From Lachnospiraceae bacterium UBA7179 (GTDB lineage: Bacteria > Bacillota > Clostridia > Lachnospirales > Lachnospiraceae): 47,882 nucleotides of DNA. This document shows, piece by piece, positions 7,298-16,000 of the stretch; position 1 is the stretch's first letter, and each line of letters opens with the position of its first letter. The notes under the pieces were generated by a model. The model was not told the DNA's origin, did no database searches, and was given only the letters and a program-made list of their open reading frames with translations. Both the position numbers and the translations under genes were made by a program. The stretch is from positions 1 through 47,882 of the forward strand of contig DKVL01000072.1 of NCBI GenBank assembly GCA_002491195.1, given 5' to 3'.

Positions 7298-7711
7298 CTA
7301 TTTTTTAACCAGTTTTACTTCAACTTCGCCGGAACCCTCAAGCTCTACACTGATACTGAGCTTCCCGGAAAGATTCGTCTTCATCACGCCTGCGCTCTCC
7401 CCGGCTACGATCACCTCATACTCGGAATCATCCGCTACGCCTACTGTAATCTGTGCGTCCTGGCTTCCCTCTACCGTAAAAGATATGCCGTCTTCGCTCT
7501 CGCAAAAATTGTGCACGGAAGTACCCGGAACCGATTCATACAAAAACAAACCGTTTTTTTCCAGCTTGGTTATCTCCTGGAAGGTTTTTACCTTGTACAG
7601 ATCCCCAGCGTGCTCATAATCCTCAAGCTTTGCCTTTGCCGCCAGCCTGTGATTCCCGAAGCTGATATTTCCGTTACTCTCGGAACGTAGCAATTCCTCA
7701 ACTACTGCCAT
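7298..7711 (-). CDS. Conserved clostridial protein of unknown function (often labelled endosialidase)
   Basis: A 137-residue protein without signal peptide or membrane helix. The N-terminus (MAVVEELLRSESNGNISFGNH) and the block DLYKVKTFQEITKLEKNGLFLYESVPGTSVHNF are ones I recall from Lachnospiraceae proteins annotated as endosialidase; I know of no evidence for that enzymatic role and see no catalytic motif. The C-terminal half is predicted beta-rich (SISVELEGSGEVEVKLVKK). AGGAGG lies 9 nt before the ATG. It sits between clpC and radA, a neighbourhood shared with stress and repair genes. Treat the function as unknown. Confidence 0.75.
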   Translation of the reverse strand: MAVVEELLRSESNGNISFGNHRLAAKAKLEDYEHAGDLYKVKTFQEITKLEKNGLFLYESVPGTSVHNFCESEDGISFTVEGSQDAQITVGVADDSEYEVIVAGESAGVMKTNLSGKLSISVELEGSGEVEVKLVKK

Positions 7712-7810
7712 TTCATTTGTCCTCCTAAATTTTATTAGAATTATTGTTTACACTATAATCATATACTATATTTTAACCTTTTTCCACAAAATTTTTAGAT
7801 ATTTTTCTGA

Positions 7811-10276
7811 TCAGGCATCCTCTTCTCTCGATTCTTTTACTGTAAATGTCACCTTGTCGCCGCGCACTCCTGCAGTCACGGTGTCTCCCCTCTGAACCCT
7901 GCCTTCCAGTATCGCTGTGGCAAGTTCATTCTCCACTACATTCTGAATCGCACGTTTGAGTGGTCTCGCGCCCATCTTCGGATCAGAATAGTTCTTCACC
8001 AGATATTCCTTCAGAGTGTTTGTAAATGACAGGTCAATGTCCATCTGTGTCCTGCAGCGTTCACAGAGATTTCTGGACAGCAGCGTGACGATCTGCTTCA
8101 TATCCTGTTCCGTCAGCGGATGAAATACCATGATCTCGTCGATACGGTTGATAAACTCCGGTTTGAACAGACGTTTCACTTCTTCCATAACACCTGATTT
8201 CATTTTATTGTAATCGGCTTCTGCATCTCTCTTAGCGGCAAATCCAAGATTTTTCGGATCGACGATCCGCTGCGCTCCCGCATTGGAAGTCATAATCAGG
8301 ATCGTATTCTTAAAACTTACCTTTCTGCCCTTAGAATCCGTAATGTGGCCGTCATCAAGCACCTGGAGTAGAATGTTAAACACATCCGGATGCGCCTTCT
8401 CGATCTCGTCAAACAGCACCACCGAATACGGTGACCTGCGCACCTTCTCGCTAAGCTGTCCGCCCTCCTCAAAACCCACGTATCCTGGAGGGGAACCTAC
8501 CATCTTAGAGACAGAATGCGACTCCATATACTCTGACATATCAACGCGGATCAGGGCATTCTCTGATCCAAACATCGCCTCAGCAAGCGCCTTGGAAAGT
8601 TCTGTCTTTCCCACACCGGTCGGTCCCAAAAACAGGAAAGAACCAATCGGTCTGTTGGGATCCTGCAACCCTACGCGCCCGCGTTTCATCGTCTGCGCTA
8701 CCGCAGTGACAGCCTCCTCCTGACCAATGACGCGCTTGTGAAGGATGGATTCGAGCTTCAGCAGCCGCTCACTCTCCTTCTGCGTCAGCTTCTTGACTGG
8801 TATCTTTGTCCAGTTTGCCACCACCTCCGCGATATCGTTCTCTGTCACAACGAGATTCCTTGCTTCCTGATTCTTCTCATACTTGAGAACAGCTTTGTCA
8901 TATTTCTTGATCAGTTCATCCTGCGCCTTTCGAAGTTCCGCTGCCTGTGTGTATGCTTCCATTCTGATCGAGCGCTCTATCTGAAGATCATATTTCTTGA
9001 TCTGTTCTGTCATTTCCTTGAAACTGTCTGGAACATTCATATTTTTGAGACGGATTGCCGCAGAGGCCTCATCGATCAAATCGATTGCCTTGTCGGGAAG
9101 ATTTCGATCATTGATATACCGGTCTGACAGCTTTACCGCTGCCTCGATCGCCTCCTGTGTGATGGTCACATTATGGTGCTCTTCATACTTATATGCCACT
9201 CCATTCAGTATCTCCACGGCCTCACTCTCATTTGGCTCCTCCACCATCACTGGCTGGAAACGCCGCTCAAGTGCCGCATCTTTTTCGATATACTTACGAT
9301 ATTCTGCGATTGTCGTGGCACCGATCAGCTGGATCTCACCTCTTGAAAGGGATGGCTTGAGGATGTTGGACGCATCGATTGCCCCCTCTGCGCCGCCAGC
9401 ACCGATCAACGTATGAATCTCATCAAGGAACAGGTAAATATTCCCCGCCTCGATCACTTCCCGGATGACTCTCTTGATACGCTCCTCGAACTCTCCACGG
9501 TATTTCGAACCAGCCACCATCCCGGCAAGGTCAAGTGTCACAACACGCTTGTTCTTAACCGTATCTGGAACATCTCCGTTTACGATCCGGAGCGCCAGCC
9601 CTTCCGCGATGGCCGTCTTGCCAACGCCCGGCTCACCGATCAGGCAGGGATTGTTCTTGGTTCGCCGTGATAAAATCTGTACAACGCGCATAATCTCGGT
9701 CTCCCTGCCCACCACTGGATCCAGTTTTCCTTCTTTTGCCAGATAAGTCAGATCCCTGCTGTACTGATTCAATGTCTGCGTCGTACCATAATTTTTCTTT
9801 TTATTCCTGTTTTTATTCAGGTCATCCTTATGCTGGTTGATATCCTCACCCATAGCAATCAATGTATCCATATACAATTTCTGCACATTGATACCGATTG
9901 TATTCAGGAGTCTTAGCCCCACATTTTCGCCCTCTCGCAGGATTGCAAGCAGAATATGCTCTGTTCCAGTCAGCTGGCTCTTGTACTTCTCTGCCAGCAC
10001 ATGACTATCCTCGAGAATCTTCGCTGCTCTCGGGGAGTACCCATCCCGCTCCATCAGTGCGACATTTCCTTCTGGCGCGATCAATTCCTTGATCATGCTG
10101 ATGAGCTGTACCTCATCCACGCCACTCTCGGCAAGAACTCTGGCTGCGACACCTGATTTTTCTTTTACAAGTCCCACAAGAATATGTTCGCTCCCAATAT
10201 AGCTCTGATGCAAATCCTTTGCGGCTTTGGCAGCCTTCTGCAATGCTGCCTTGGCTTTATCTGTAAACTGCTGCAT
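7811..10276 (-). CDS. clpC: ATP-dependent Clp protease ATPase subunit ClpC
   Basis: An 821-residue class I Clp/Hsp100 unfoldase that feeds proteins to ClpP. The N-terminal double Clp repeat (1-145) is followed by AAA module 1 with GEPGVGKT and DEIHTL, a middle region with a UVR-like coiled coil (about 415-475), and AAA module 2 with GPTGVGKT and DEIEKAH. Length matches ClpC rather than ClpA or ClpB. GGAGG lies 8 nt upstream. The gene follows a small GntR regulator by 54 bp; the usual ctsR-mcsA-mcsB genes are absent here. Confidence 0.96.
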   Translation of the reverse strand: MQQFTDKAKAALQKAAKAAKDLHQSYIGSEHILVGLVKEKSGVAARVLAESGVDEVQLISMIKELIAPEGNVALMERDGYSPRAAKILEDSHVLAEKYKSQLTGTEHILLAILREGENVGLRLLNTIGINVQKLYMDTLIAMGEDINQHKDDLNKNRNKKKNYGTTQTLNQYSRDLTYLAKEGKLDPVVGRETEIMRVVQILSRRTKNNPCLIGEPGVGKTAIAEGLALRIVNGDVPDTVKNKRVVTLDLAGMVAGSKYRGEFEERIKRVIREVIEAGNIYLFLDEIHTLIGAGGAEGAIDASNILKPSLSRGEIQLIGATTIAEYRKYIEKDAALERRFQPVMVEEPNESEAVEILNGVAYKYEEHHNVTITQEAIEAAVKLSDRYINDRNLPDKAIDLIDEASAAIRLKNMNVPDSFKEMTEQIKKYDLQIERSIRMEAYTQAAELRKAQDELIKKYDKAVLKYEKNQEARNLVVTENDIAEVVANWTKIPVKKLTQKESERLLKLESILHKRVIGQEEAVTAVAQTMKRGRVGLQDPNRPIGSFLFLGPTGVGKTELSKALAEAMFGSENALIRVDMSEYMESHSVSKMVGSPPGYVGFEEGGQLSEKVRRSPYSVVLFDEIEKAHPDVFNILLQVLDDGHITDSKGRKVSFKNTILIMTSNAGAQRIVDPKNLGFAAKRDAEADYNKMKSGVMEEVKRLFKPEFINRIDEIMVFHPLTEQDMKQIVTLLSRNLCERCRTQMDIDLSFTNTLKEYLVKNYSDPKMGARPLKRAIQNVVENELATAILEGRVQRGDTVTAGVRGDKVTFTVKESREEDA

Positions 10277-10330
10277 GTTTCTGTGCCTCCATGTTCATTC
10301 CTTATTTCTTTCCATTCAAACATTCTAATT

Positions 10331-10702
10331 TCAGTCTTCATATCCCTCGTAAATCTCATCGATCAACGCATGGACTTCTTCCCTTGAGATCTGTTTACAA
10401 CTACTTTTTGCCAGAAGGACCTGCATATCGCGTTTCAAGTCCTCTTTCGCCTGAATCTTGTCAATATCAATTGCGATCACTGCGCCTTTTCTTCGGTCCA
10501 CCTTCACAAAACCTTCCTGCTTTAACACAGAATATGCCTTATTGACTGTATGCATATTGATGCCAATCGTTTCCGCAAGCTGTCTCACAGAAGGAAGCGT
10601 ATCTCCCTCCTGAAACTGCGACGTAGCTATCCCGATGATGATCTGGTTGCGCAGCTGTAGATAAAGGGCTTCATCACTGTTAAAATCAATCTCTATATAC
10701 AT
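10331..10702 (-). CDS. GntR family regulator (YtrA type) upstream of clpC
   Basis: A 123-residue small GntR regulator with an N-terminal winged helix (LYLQLRNQIIIGIATSQFQEGDTLPSVRQLAETIGINMHTVNKAYSVLKQEGFV pattern, residues about 14-65) and a short helical C-terminus with no large ligand domain, as in the YtrA subfamily. It is co-oriented with clpC, and its promoter carries a palindrome across the -35. The likely job is repression of its own operon including clpC, replacing the CtsR circuit of most Firmicutes. That is an inference from layout. Confidence 0.88.
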   Translation of the reverse strand: MYIEIDFNSDEALYLQLRNQIIIGIATSQFQEGDTLPSVRQLAETIGINMHTVNKAYSVLKQEGFVKVDRRKGAVIAIDIDKIQAKEDLKRDMQVLLAKSSCKQISREEVHALIDEIYEGYED

Positions 10703-10741
10703 TCACCTCTACGCTCCTTCCATTTATCGGCTGTTATATAG

Positions 10742-10771
10742 ATTGTAGCACAATAAACTTGTGTATACAAG
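10742..10771 (-). promoter_or_regulatory. Promoter and operator of the GntR-clpC operon
   Basis: On the minus strand TTGTAT (10770-10765) and TACAAT (10747-10742) are separated by exactly 17 bp. The palindrome CTTGTGTATACAAG at 10758-10771 covers the -35 box, the expected place for autorepression by the GntR protein. No CtsR heptad repeat was seen. Confidence 0.7.
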
Positions 10772-10789
10772 GGAAGTTATCATTTTTTT

Positions 10790-10836
10790 AGAAAAAGGCA
10801 AAAAACCTGTCTGATTCCTGCAATCAGACAAGTTCT
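10790..10836 (-). terminator. Terminator after the SH3-domain membrane protein
   Basis: On the minus strand the stem TGTCTGATT / AATCAGACA (5-nt loop) is followed by GGTTTTTT, starting about 10 bp after the stop at 10846. Confidence 0.85.
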
Positions 10837-10845
10837 TTCGTTCTT

Positions 10846-12408
10846 TTATTCTATATCCATAAAATCCATATCATCGTCTAAGAGGTTTTTTGCCTTATGT
10901 CCCTTTTCATTTGGGATTCTTTCATTCTGCGGCTGCGGACGTCTCGGTGGCTGCCCATTCGCGTTCCCTTGCGGGCGCCTCGGCGGCTGTCCTCCCTGCG
11001 GTCTCGCACTGCCGTTGTTGGCAGGATTGCCGCCCTGTGGACGTCTTGGAGGCTGCGCGCCCGATCCATTGCTATTGGAAGACCCTCCCTGTGGCGGACG
11101 TCTCGGCGGCTGCTGGCTCTGCTGATATCTTGGCGGCTGCTGCCCTTGTGGACGCCTTGGCGGCTGGCCCTGGTTTGGATTGTTAGAGCCGCCCTGCGGA
11201 CGCCTTATCGGCTGTGGTCCCTGCGAGCGCCTTACCGGTTGTGGTTCCTCATCGTCCTCGAGATCTTCCAGGTCCTCTATATCATCATCGTCCTGATCAT
11301 CCTCATCGTCCTCGTCATAGCCATCATATCTCTTACGGGAACCATTCTGCCCTTTGAGCTTGATCAGCAGCAACCCTATCACTGCTACCAATATCACGAT
11401 GATAACGACAAGCACGATCACCGGAACCAACCCTACAGAGTCAATGCCTCCTTTCGGCACGGTAACCCCGTCTGCAGTATAAACATATCTCTGGTAGACC
11501 TGCTCCTTAAAATCAAACAGATACCAGCCCTGTTCCCCGTTTGAATTCTGCGCATAGAAAATATAGAAATCTCCGTTCATATATCCCTTGCATCCCTGAC
11601 CGTCATCTCCATTGCCAAGTGTCACCAGCTTAAATCCCGGCATGATATAGGGAGTCTCATCCACATCCATCGGCGTAAAAACATTGTTTTCCGCCTGATT
11701 TGTCTCTGCTGGCGGCTCTTCCTGCGGCGGCTGTTCTTCTGGGACATCCGTCTCCGCCGGCTGTCCTTCTCCCGGATTTTCCTCCCCTGTGATCTGCGAT
11801 GTCGCTGGATCATTGTCCGTCACCAGATCAGATCGGATATAACCTGTTTTTTCCTCAGTACCATACATAAAGGATACCTGATACCACTTCTTGCCATCTG
11901 TACCTGTAGCTTCACCGACCACTGTCAACACATTTCCGCGGTTTACCTTAGCTCTCGATGGAGAATTGGTAGAAGCCTCCTGCCTGATATTGGTATTATT
12001 GCTTATGACAGAAACCTGTCTGGCATCTACCGAGGTTGGCGTAGTCGCCGGCACATCGGCAGACTGTGCCGGCGCGGCCGCACCGCCGTCAACTGTCGGT
12101 ATGTCCGCTCCATTGGGCACTTGGATCAGATCCCCCCTGATATAACCTTTTGTGTCCGAATTTACATAAACCTGATACCAGGTCTTATTATCTGTCCCTG
12201 TTGTCTTTCCAATGATATCAATTACTTTTCCCGATGGTAAACTTGCAAGTCTCTCGCTGTTGGCATCAGCCGCGGCTCTGATCACCGCGCTCTTTGCGAT
12301 CACGGTTCCCTTTACATCCGCAAGACTCACCATGCCAATACTCAGCACCATACAGAACAGCATCAATGCCAGTATGTGCTTTATCCCGTTTCTTTTGTTT
12401 TCTTTCAT
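10846..12408 (-). CDS. SH3-domain membrane protein with acidic and proline-rich cytoplasmic tail
   Basis: A 520-residue protein. It has a signal-peptide-like helix (about 8-30), two bacterial SH3 domains (about 35-98 and 135-200, each with WYQV..GYIR.DL), a Pro/Glu linker, a globular region around 255-325, one membrane helix (about 330-355), a strongly acidic stretch (about 370-395) and a long tail of PPRRPQG-type repeats ending with DDDMDFMDIE. SH3b domains usually bind the cell wall, so the N-terminal part is probably outside and the charged tail inside. ATG 12408 has AGGAG 8 nt upstream; the longer frame from 12426 overlaps the purD stop. It is 14 bp after purD and probably cotranscribed with the purine genes; its role is unknown. 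Confidence 0.8.
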   Translation of the reverse strand: MKENKRNGIKHILALMLFCMVLSIGMVSLADVKGTVIAKSAVIRAAADANSERLASLPSGKVIDIIGKTTGTDNKTWYQVYVNSDTKGYIRGDLIQVPNGADIPTVDGGAAAPAQSADVPATTPTSVDARQVSVISNNTNIRQEASTNSPSRAKVNRGNVLTVVGEATGTDGKKWYQVSFMYGTEEKTGYIRSDLVTDNDPATSQITGEENPGEGQPAETDVPEEQPPQEEPPAETNQAENNVFTPMDVDETPYIMPGFKLVTLGNGDDGQGCKGYMNGDFYIFYAQNSNGEQGWYLFDFKEQVYQRYVYTADGVTVPKGGIDSVGLVPVIVLVVIIVILVAVIGLLLIKLKGQNGSRKRYDGYDEDDEDDQDDDDIEDLEDLEDDEEPQPVRRSQGPQPIRRPQGGSNNPNQGQPPRRPQGQQPPRYQQSQQPPRRPPQGGSSNSNGSGAQPPRRPQGGNPANNGSARPQGGQPPRRPQGNANGQPPRRPQPQNERIPNEKGHKAKNLLDDDMDFMDIE

Positions 12409-12422
12409 AATTTTTACTCCTG

Positions 12423-13697
12423 TCACGCCTCATCAATCGCTTTTCCAATGTCATGGCGCATATATTTATTATCAAAGTCAATCCACTCTGTTGCCGCATA
12501 GGCATTTGCCCGGGCTTCCTTAAGGTCTGCCCCCTTTGCAGTCACACCCAGCACGCGTCCTCCGTTTGTGACAAATTTCCCGTTCTCATCCAGCCTTGTC
12601 CCTGCATGAAAACAATAATAACCATCCTTGCCATCAAAGTTCTCAAGTCCCCTGATCTCAAGTCCCTTATCATATTTGACCGGATAGCCGTCACTCGCAA
12701 GCACGACGCAGACTGCCGCATTGTCCTCAAACTGAAGGTCGATCGTGTCCAGTCTACCGTCAATGCACGCCTCCATGACATCAATAATATCATTCTTCAT
12801 ACGCGGAAGCACGACCTGTGCCTCAGGATCGCCAAACCTTGCATTGTATTCCAAAACTTTTGGACCCTTGGGCGTCAGCATCAGTCCGAAGAAAATAATT
12901 CCTTTGAATGCTCTCCCCTCTGCTGCCATCGCATCGACTGTTCTCTGATAAATATGCTCTCTGCAGAACGCATCCACCTCGTCTGTATAAAACGGACTCG
13001 GTGAAAAGGTTCCCATCCCGCCAGTGTTCAACCCCTGGTCTCCATCCTTTGCGCGCTTGTGATCCTGCGCGGAAGTCATTGTCTTGATCGTCTTACCATC
13101 TACATAGGACAATACAGACACTTCACGCCCTGTCATAAACTCTTCGATCACCATGCGGTTTCCCGCTGTTCCGAACTGCTTGTCCAGCATGATCGAACGC
13201 ACGCCTGCTCTTGCCTCCTCCAATGTATTACAGATGAGCACTCCTTTTCCAAGTGCCAGACCATCCGCTTTCAGCACAATCGGGAAACACGCTGTTTCCA
13301 GATACGCGAACGCCTTATCTGCGTCGTCGAAGTTCTCATACGCCGCCGTCGGTATGTTATATTTCTTCATCAAATCCTTGGAAAACGCCTTAGAGCCCTC
13401 GAGAATCGCCGCATTCTTCCGCGGTCCAAATACCCGGAGTCCATTTGCCTCAAACACGTCAACGATACCGCCTACCAGTGGATCATCCATACCAATGATG
13501 GTAAGGTCAATCTGCTTCTCCTTTGCAAAGGCCGCGAGCCTGTCAAACTCCATGGCACCGATCGACACACACTCCGCGATCTGTCCAATTCCTGCGTTTC
13601 CGGGAGCACAATAGATTTTATCAACTTTCGGGCTCTTTGCAACGCTGGTGGCAATCGCATGTTCCCGTCCGCCGCTTCCTACGATTAAAACTTTCAT
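12423..13697 (-). CDS. purD: Phosphoribosylamine-glycine ligase
   Basis: A 424-residue ATP-grasp enzyme making GAR from phosphoribosylamine, glycine and ATP (step 2 of purine synthesis). The N-terminus MKVLIVGSGGREHAIA is diagnostic, and PGNAG, LKADGLALGKGV and the ATP-grasp end EYNARFGDPEAQ are present. A longer frame begins at 13733, but ATG 13697 has CAGGAG 6 nt upstream and matches the family start. It follows purN by 22 bp. Confidence 0.96.
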   Translation of the reverse strand: MKVLIVGSGGREHAIATSVAKSPKVDKIYCAPGNAGIGQIAECVSIGAMEFDRLAAFAKEKQIDLTIIGMDDPLVGGIVDVFEANGLRVFGPRKNAAILEGSKAFSKDLMKKYNIPTAAYENFDDADKAFAYLETACFPIVLKADGLALGKGVLICNTLEEARAGVRSIMLDKQFGTAGNRMVIEEFMTGREVSVLSYVDGKTIKTMTSAQDHKRAKDGDQGLNTGGMGTFSPSPFYTDEVDAFCREHIYQRTVDAMAAEGRAFKGIIFFGLMLTPKGPKVLEYNARFGDPEAQVVLPRMKNDIIDVMEACIDGRLDTIDLQFEDNAAVCVVLASDGYPVKYDKGLEIRGLENFDGKDGYYCFHAGTRLDENGKFVTNGGRVLGVTAKGADLKEARANAYAATEWIDFDNKYMRHDIGKAIDEA

Positions 13698-13719
13698 GCT
13701 GCTCTCCTGTATCCTTTCT

Positions 13720-14313
13720 TTAAATCTTCCCATTTGCTATCATATTGATCGCCTGCGGCAGGATCACCCATTCCGCCTGCTCCATGACACGCTGCTGGAG
13801 CACCTGGGGCGTATCGTCCGGCAATACCTCCACCGCTTTCTGCAGGATGATCGGGCCTGTGTCCGTCCCCTCATCCACAAAATGCACGGTAGCACCTGTA
13901 ATCTTTACACCGCGTGCCAAAACTGCCTCATGCACCTTCAACCCATAATAGCCCTTCCCGCAAAAGGAAGGGATCAGTGCCGGATGGATATTGATAATAC
14001 GCCTTTCGTACTTTTTGATCATCATCGGCGGAAGCACTACTAAAAAACCTGCCAGCACGATCAGATCCGGACCCGCCTCATCCACGCAGCGCAAAAACGC
14101 CTCGTTAAAAAGATCCCTGTCCGCAAAATCCTTCGGGGATACGACAGCCGCGTCAATTCCCTTATTCTTTGCCCGTTCCAGCGCATAGGCGCCCTTATTG
14201 TTGCTGATCACCCTCACAATCTGTGTATTTGTTATTTTTCCTGCATCCATGGCATCCATGATCGCCTGAAGATTGGTCCCGCCGCCAGATACACACACGC
14301 ACACTCTCAGCAT
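13720..14313 (-). CDS. purN: Phosphoribosylglycinamide formyltransferase
   Basis: A 197-residue folate-dependent GAR transformylase (step 3 of purine synthesis). Visible are the phosphate-binding SGGGTNLQA, NIHPALIPSF carrying the catalytic Asn and His, and HFVDEGTDTGPII carrying the catalytic Asp. It overlaps the purM stop by 7 bp, indicating translational coupling. Confidence 0.96.
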   Translation of the reverse strand: MLRVCVCVSGGGTNLQAIMDAMDAGKITNTQIVRVISNNKGAYALERAKNKGIDAAVVSPKDFADRDLFNEAFLRCVDEAGPDLIVLAGFLVVLPPMMIKKYERRIINIHPALIPSFCGKGYYGLKVHEAVLARGVKITGATVHFVDEGTDTGPIILQKAVEVLPDDTPQVLQQRVMEQAEWVILPQAINMIANGKI

Positions 14314-15332
14314 ATCGTTACTCCCTTTTCGCCATCCCTGATCTCACCAATCACATAGCAGGTCTCACCAGCTGCCCTGATGGCCTCCATCGCCCTGTCC
14401 ACATCAGCGGAGTCAACTGCCACAACCATACCGATACCCATGTTGTATGTATTGTACATCACATGTTCATCAATACTGCCCTTTTTCTGCAGCAGTTTAA
14501 AGATTGCAGGAACCTCATAACTGTCTTTTTTGATCACGGCCTGTACACCGTCATGAAGCATCCTCGGCACATTTTCATAAAACCCACCGCCTGTGATATG
14601 GCTGCATGCCTTGATCGTAACGCCGCTGTCCCTGACACTCTTTAACGCTTTTACATAGATGATCGTTGGCTGGATCAATGTCTCGCCGAGCGTTTTTCCC
14701 AGCTCCTCATAGTATGTATTCAGACTCTCCTTTGTCATCTCAAATACCTTCCTGACCAGGGAAAAGCCGTTGCTGTGCACACCGCTCGACGCGATGCCAA
14801 TCAGCACATCACCGGCCTTAAGGCTGGCGCCTGTAATCAGATCCTTCTCATCGACCACGCCTACCACAAATCCTGCAAGGTCATATTCATCCTCCGGCAT
14901 CAGCCCTGGATGCTCCGCAGTCTCACCGCCGATCAACGCGGCGCCGCACTGCTTACAGCCCTCAGCCACACCTTTTACGATCGTTGCAATCTTGGTCGGC
15001 TCGTTCTTTCCGCAGGCAATGTAATCAAGGAAAAACAATGGCTCACCGCCCGCACAGGCAATGTCATTGACGCACATTGCCACACAGTCAATACCGACTG
15101 TATCATGCTGATCCATCAGAAATGCCAGCTTAATCTTGGTTCCAACGCCGTCTGTGCCCGAGACCAGCGTTGGTTTCTCCATATTCTTGAACTTCTCCAT
15201 AGAGAATGCTCCTGAGAAACCGCCAATCCCTCCAAGCACTTCCGGCCGCATCGTCTCCCTCACATATTTTTTCATCAGTTCCACTGACTGATATCCGGCT
15301 TCAATATCAACACCCGCGTTCTTGTAATCCAT
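14307..15332 (-). CDS. purM: Phosphoribosylformylglycinamidine cyclo-ligase (AIR synthetase)
   Basis: A 341-residue enzyme of the PurM/AIRS superfamily closing the imidazole ring (step 5). Motifs: YKNAGVDIEAG start, SGTDGVGTKIKLA, ALIGGETAEHPG, GIASSGVHSNGFSLVR and HITGGGFYENVPR. It lies 48 bp after purE and overlaps purN. Confidence 0.96.
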   Translation of the reverse strand: MDYKNAGVDIEAGYQSVELMKKYVRETMRPEVLGGIGGFSGAFSMEKFKNMEKPTLVSGTDGVGTKIKLAFLMDQHDTVGIDCVAMCVNDIACAGGEPLFFLDYIACGKNEPTKIATIVKGVAEGCKQCGAALIGGETAEHPGLMPEDEYDLAGFVVGVVDEKDLITGASLKAGDVLIGIASSGVHSNGFSLVRKVFEMTKESLNTYYEELGKTLGETLIQPTIIYVKALKSVRDSGVTIKACSHITGGGFYENVPRMLHDGVQAVIKKDSYEVPAIFKLLQKKGSIDEHVMYNTYNMGIGMVVAVDSADVDRAMEAIRAAGETCYVIGEIRDGEKGVTIC

Positions 15333-15380
15333 AAATTTCCCCCCAATACATTAACAGTTGTAACAATCTATAATACAACG

Positions 15381-15890
15381 CTATTTCTTAAGATATTCCT
15401 GATATCCGATCTCCTGCAGCCTTGTGTCTTTTGCCACGACCTGCTCCCTGAGCTTTGCGGAATAATCCTTCAGCTTTGCGAGCAGACCGCTGTCCGATGT
15501 TGCAAGAATCTTCGCCGCAAGCAGTCCGGCATTTGCACCGCCGTTGATCGCCACTGTCGCTACGGGAATGCCCGATGGCATCTGCACAATGGAATACAAC
15601 GAGTCGCGTCCGCCAAGTGATGTCGTGTGCATTGGGACGCCAATGACCGGCATCGGAAAGATCGCAGCACACATTCCCGGCAGATGGGCTGCCATTCCCG
15701 CTCCTGCAATGATCACCTTAAACCCTTTCTCCTCCGCAGTCTTCGCATACTCAAAAAACACATCCGGCTCCCTGTGCGCTGAGATAATCTTCATCTCATA
15801 GGAAACGCCGAGTTCCTCCAATAGTTCTGCTGCCTTTGCCATGATAGGCAGATCCGAGTCAGAACCCATCACAATTCCAACCTGAGCCAT
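15381..15890 (-). CDS. purE: N5-carboxyaminoimidazole ribonucleotide mutase
   Basis: A 169-residue class I PurE (step 6b of purine synthesis). VGIVMGSDSDLP, SAHREPD, GAGMAAHLPGM and the substrate loop SLGGRDSLYSIVQMPSGIPVATVAI are all present. A TTG-start reading from 15896 exists, but GGAGG sits 6 nt before ATG 15890. It is the first gene of the purine cluster; no purK is beside it. Confidence 0.95.
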   Translation of the reverse strand: MAQVGIVMGSDSDLPIMAKAAELLEELGVSYEMKIISAHREPDVFFEYAKTAEEKGFKVIIAGAGMAAHLPGMCAAIFPMPVIGVPMHTTSLGGRDSLYSIVQMPSGIPVATVAINGGANAGLLAAKILATSDSGLLAKLKDYSAKLREQVVAKDTRLQEIGYQEYLKK

Positions 15891-15936
15891 AACCAACCTC
15901 CAATATATTTCTTCACTTTAAAGTCCAATCTCTTAT

Positions 15937-15965
15937 AGTTTACAAACAATACCTTCATACGTCAA
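15937..15965 (-). promoter_or_regulatory. Promoter of the purine cluster
   Basis: On the minus strand TTGACG (15965-15960), a 17-bp spacer and TAAACT (15942-15937) lie about 50 bp before purE. A TATAAG slightly downstream is an alternative -10. I see no purine riboswitch in the short leader. Confidence 0.55.
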
Positions 15966-16000
15966 CAAATTATTCAATTTTTTAACAAATTTCATCTTTC

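Noticed and set aside
10897..11544. Plus-strand 215-residue frame
   Set aside because: It is antisense to the repeat-rich tail of the SH3 protein, has no ribosome-binding site, and is low complexity.
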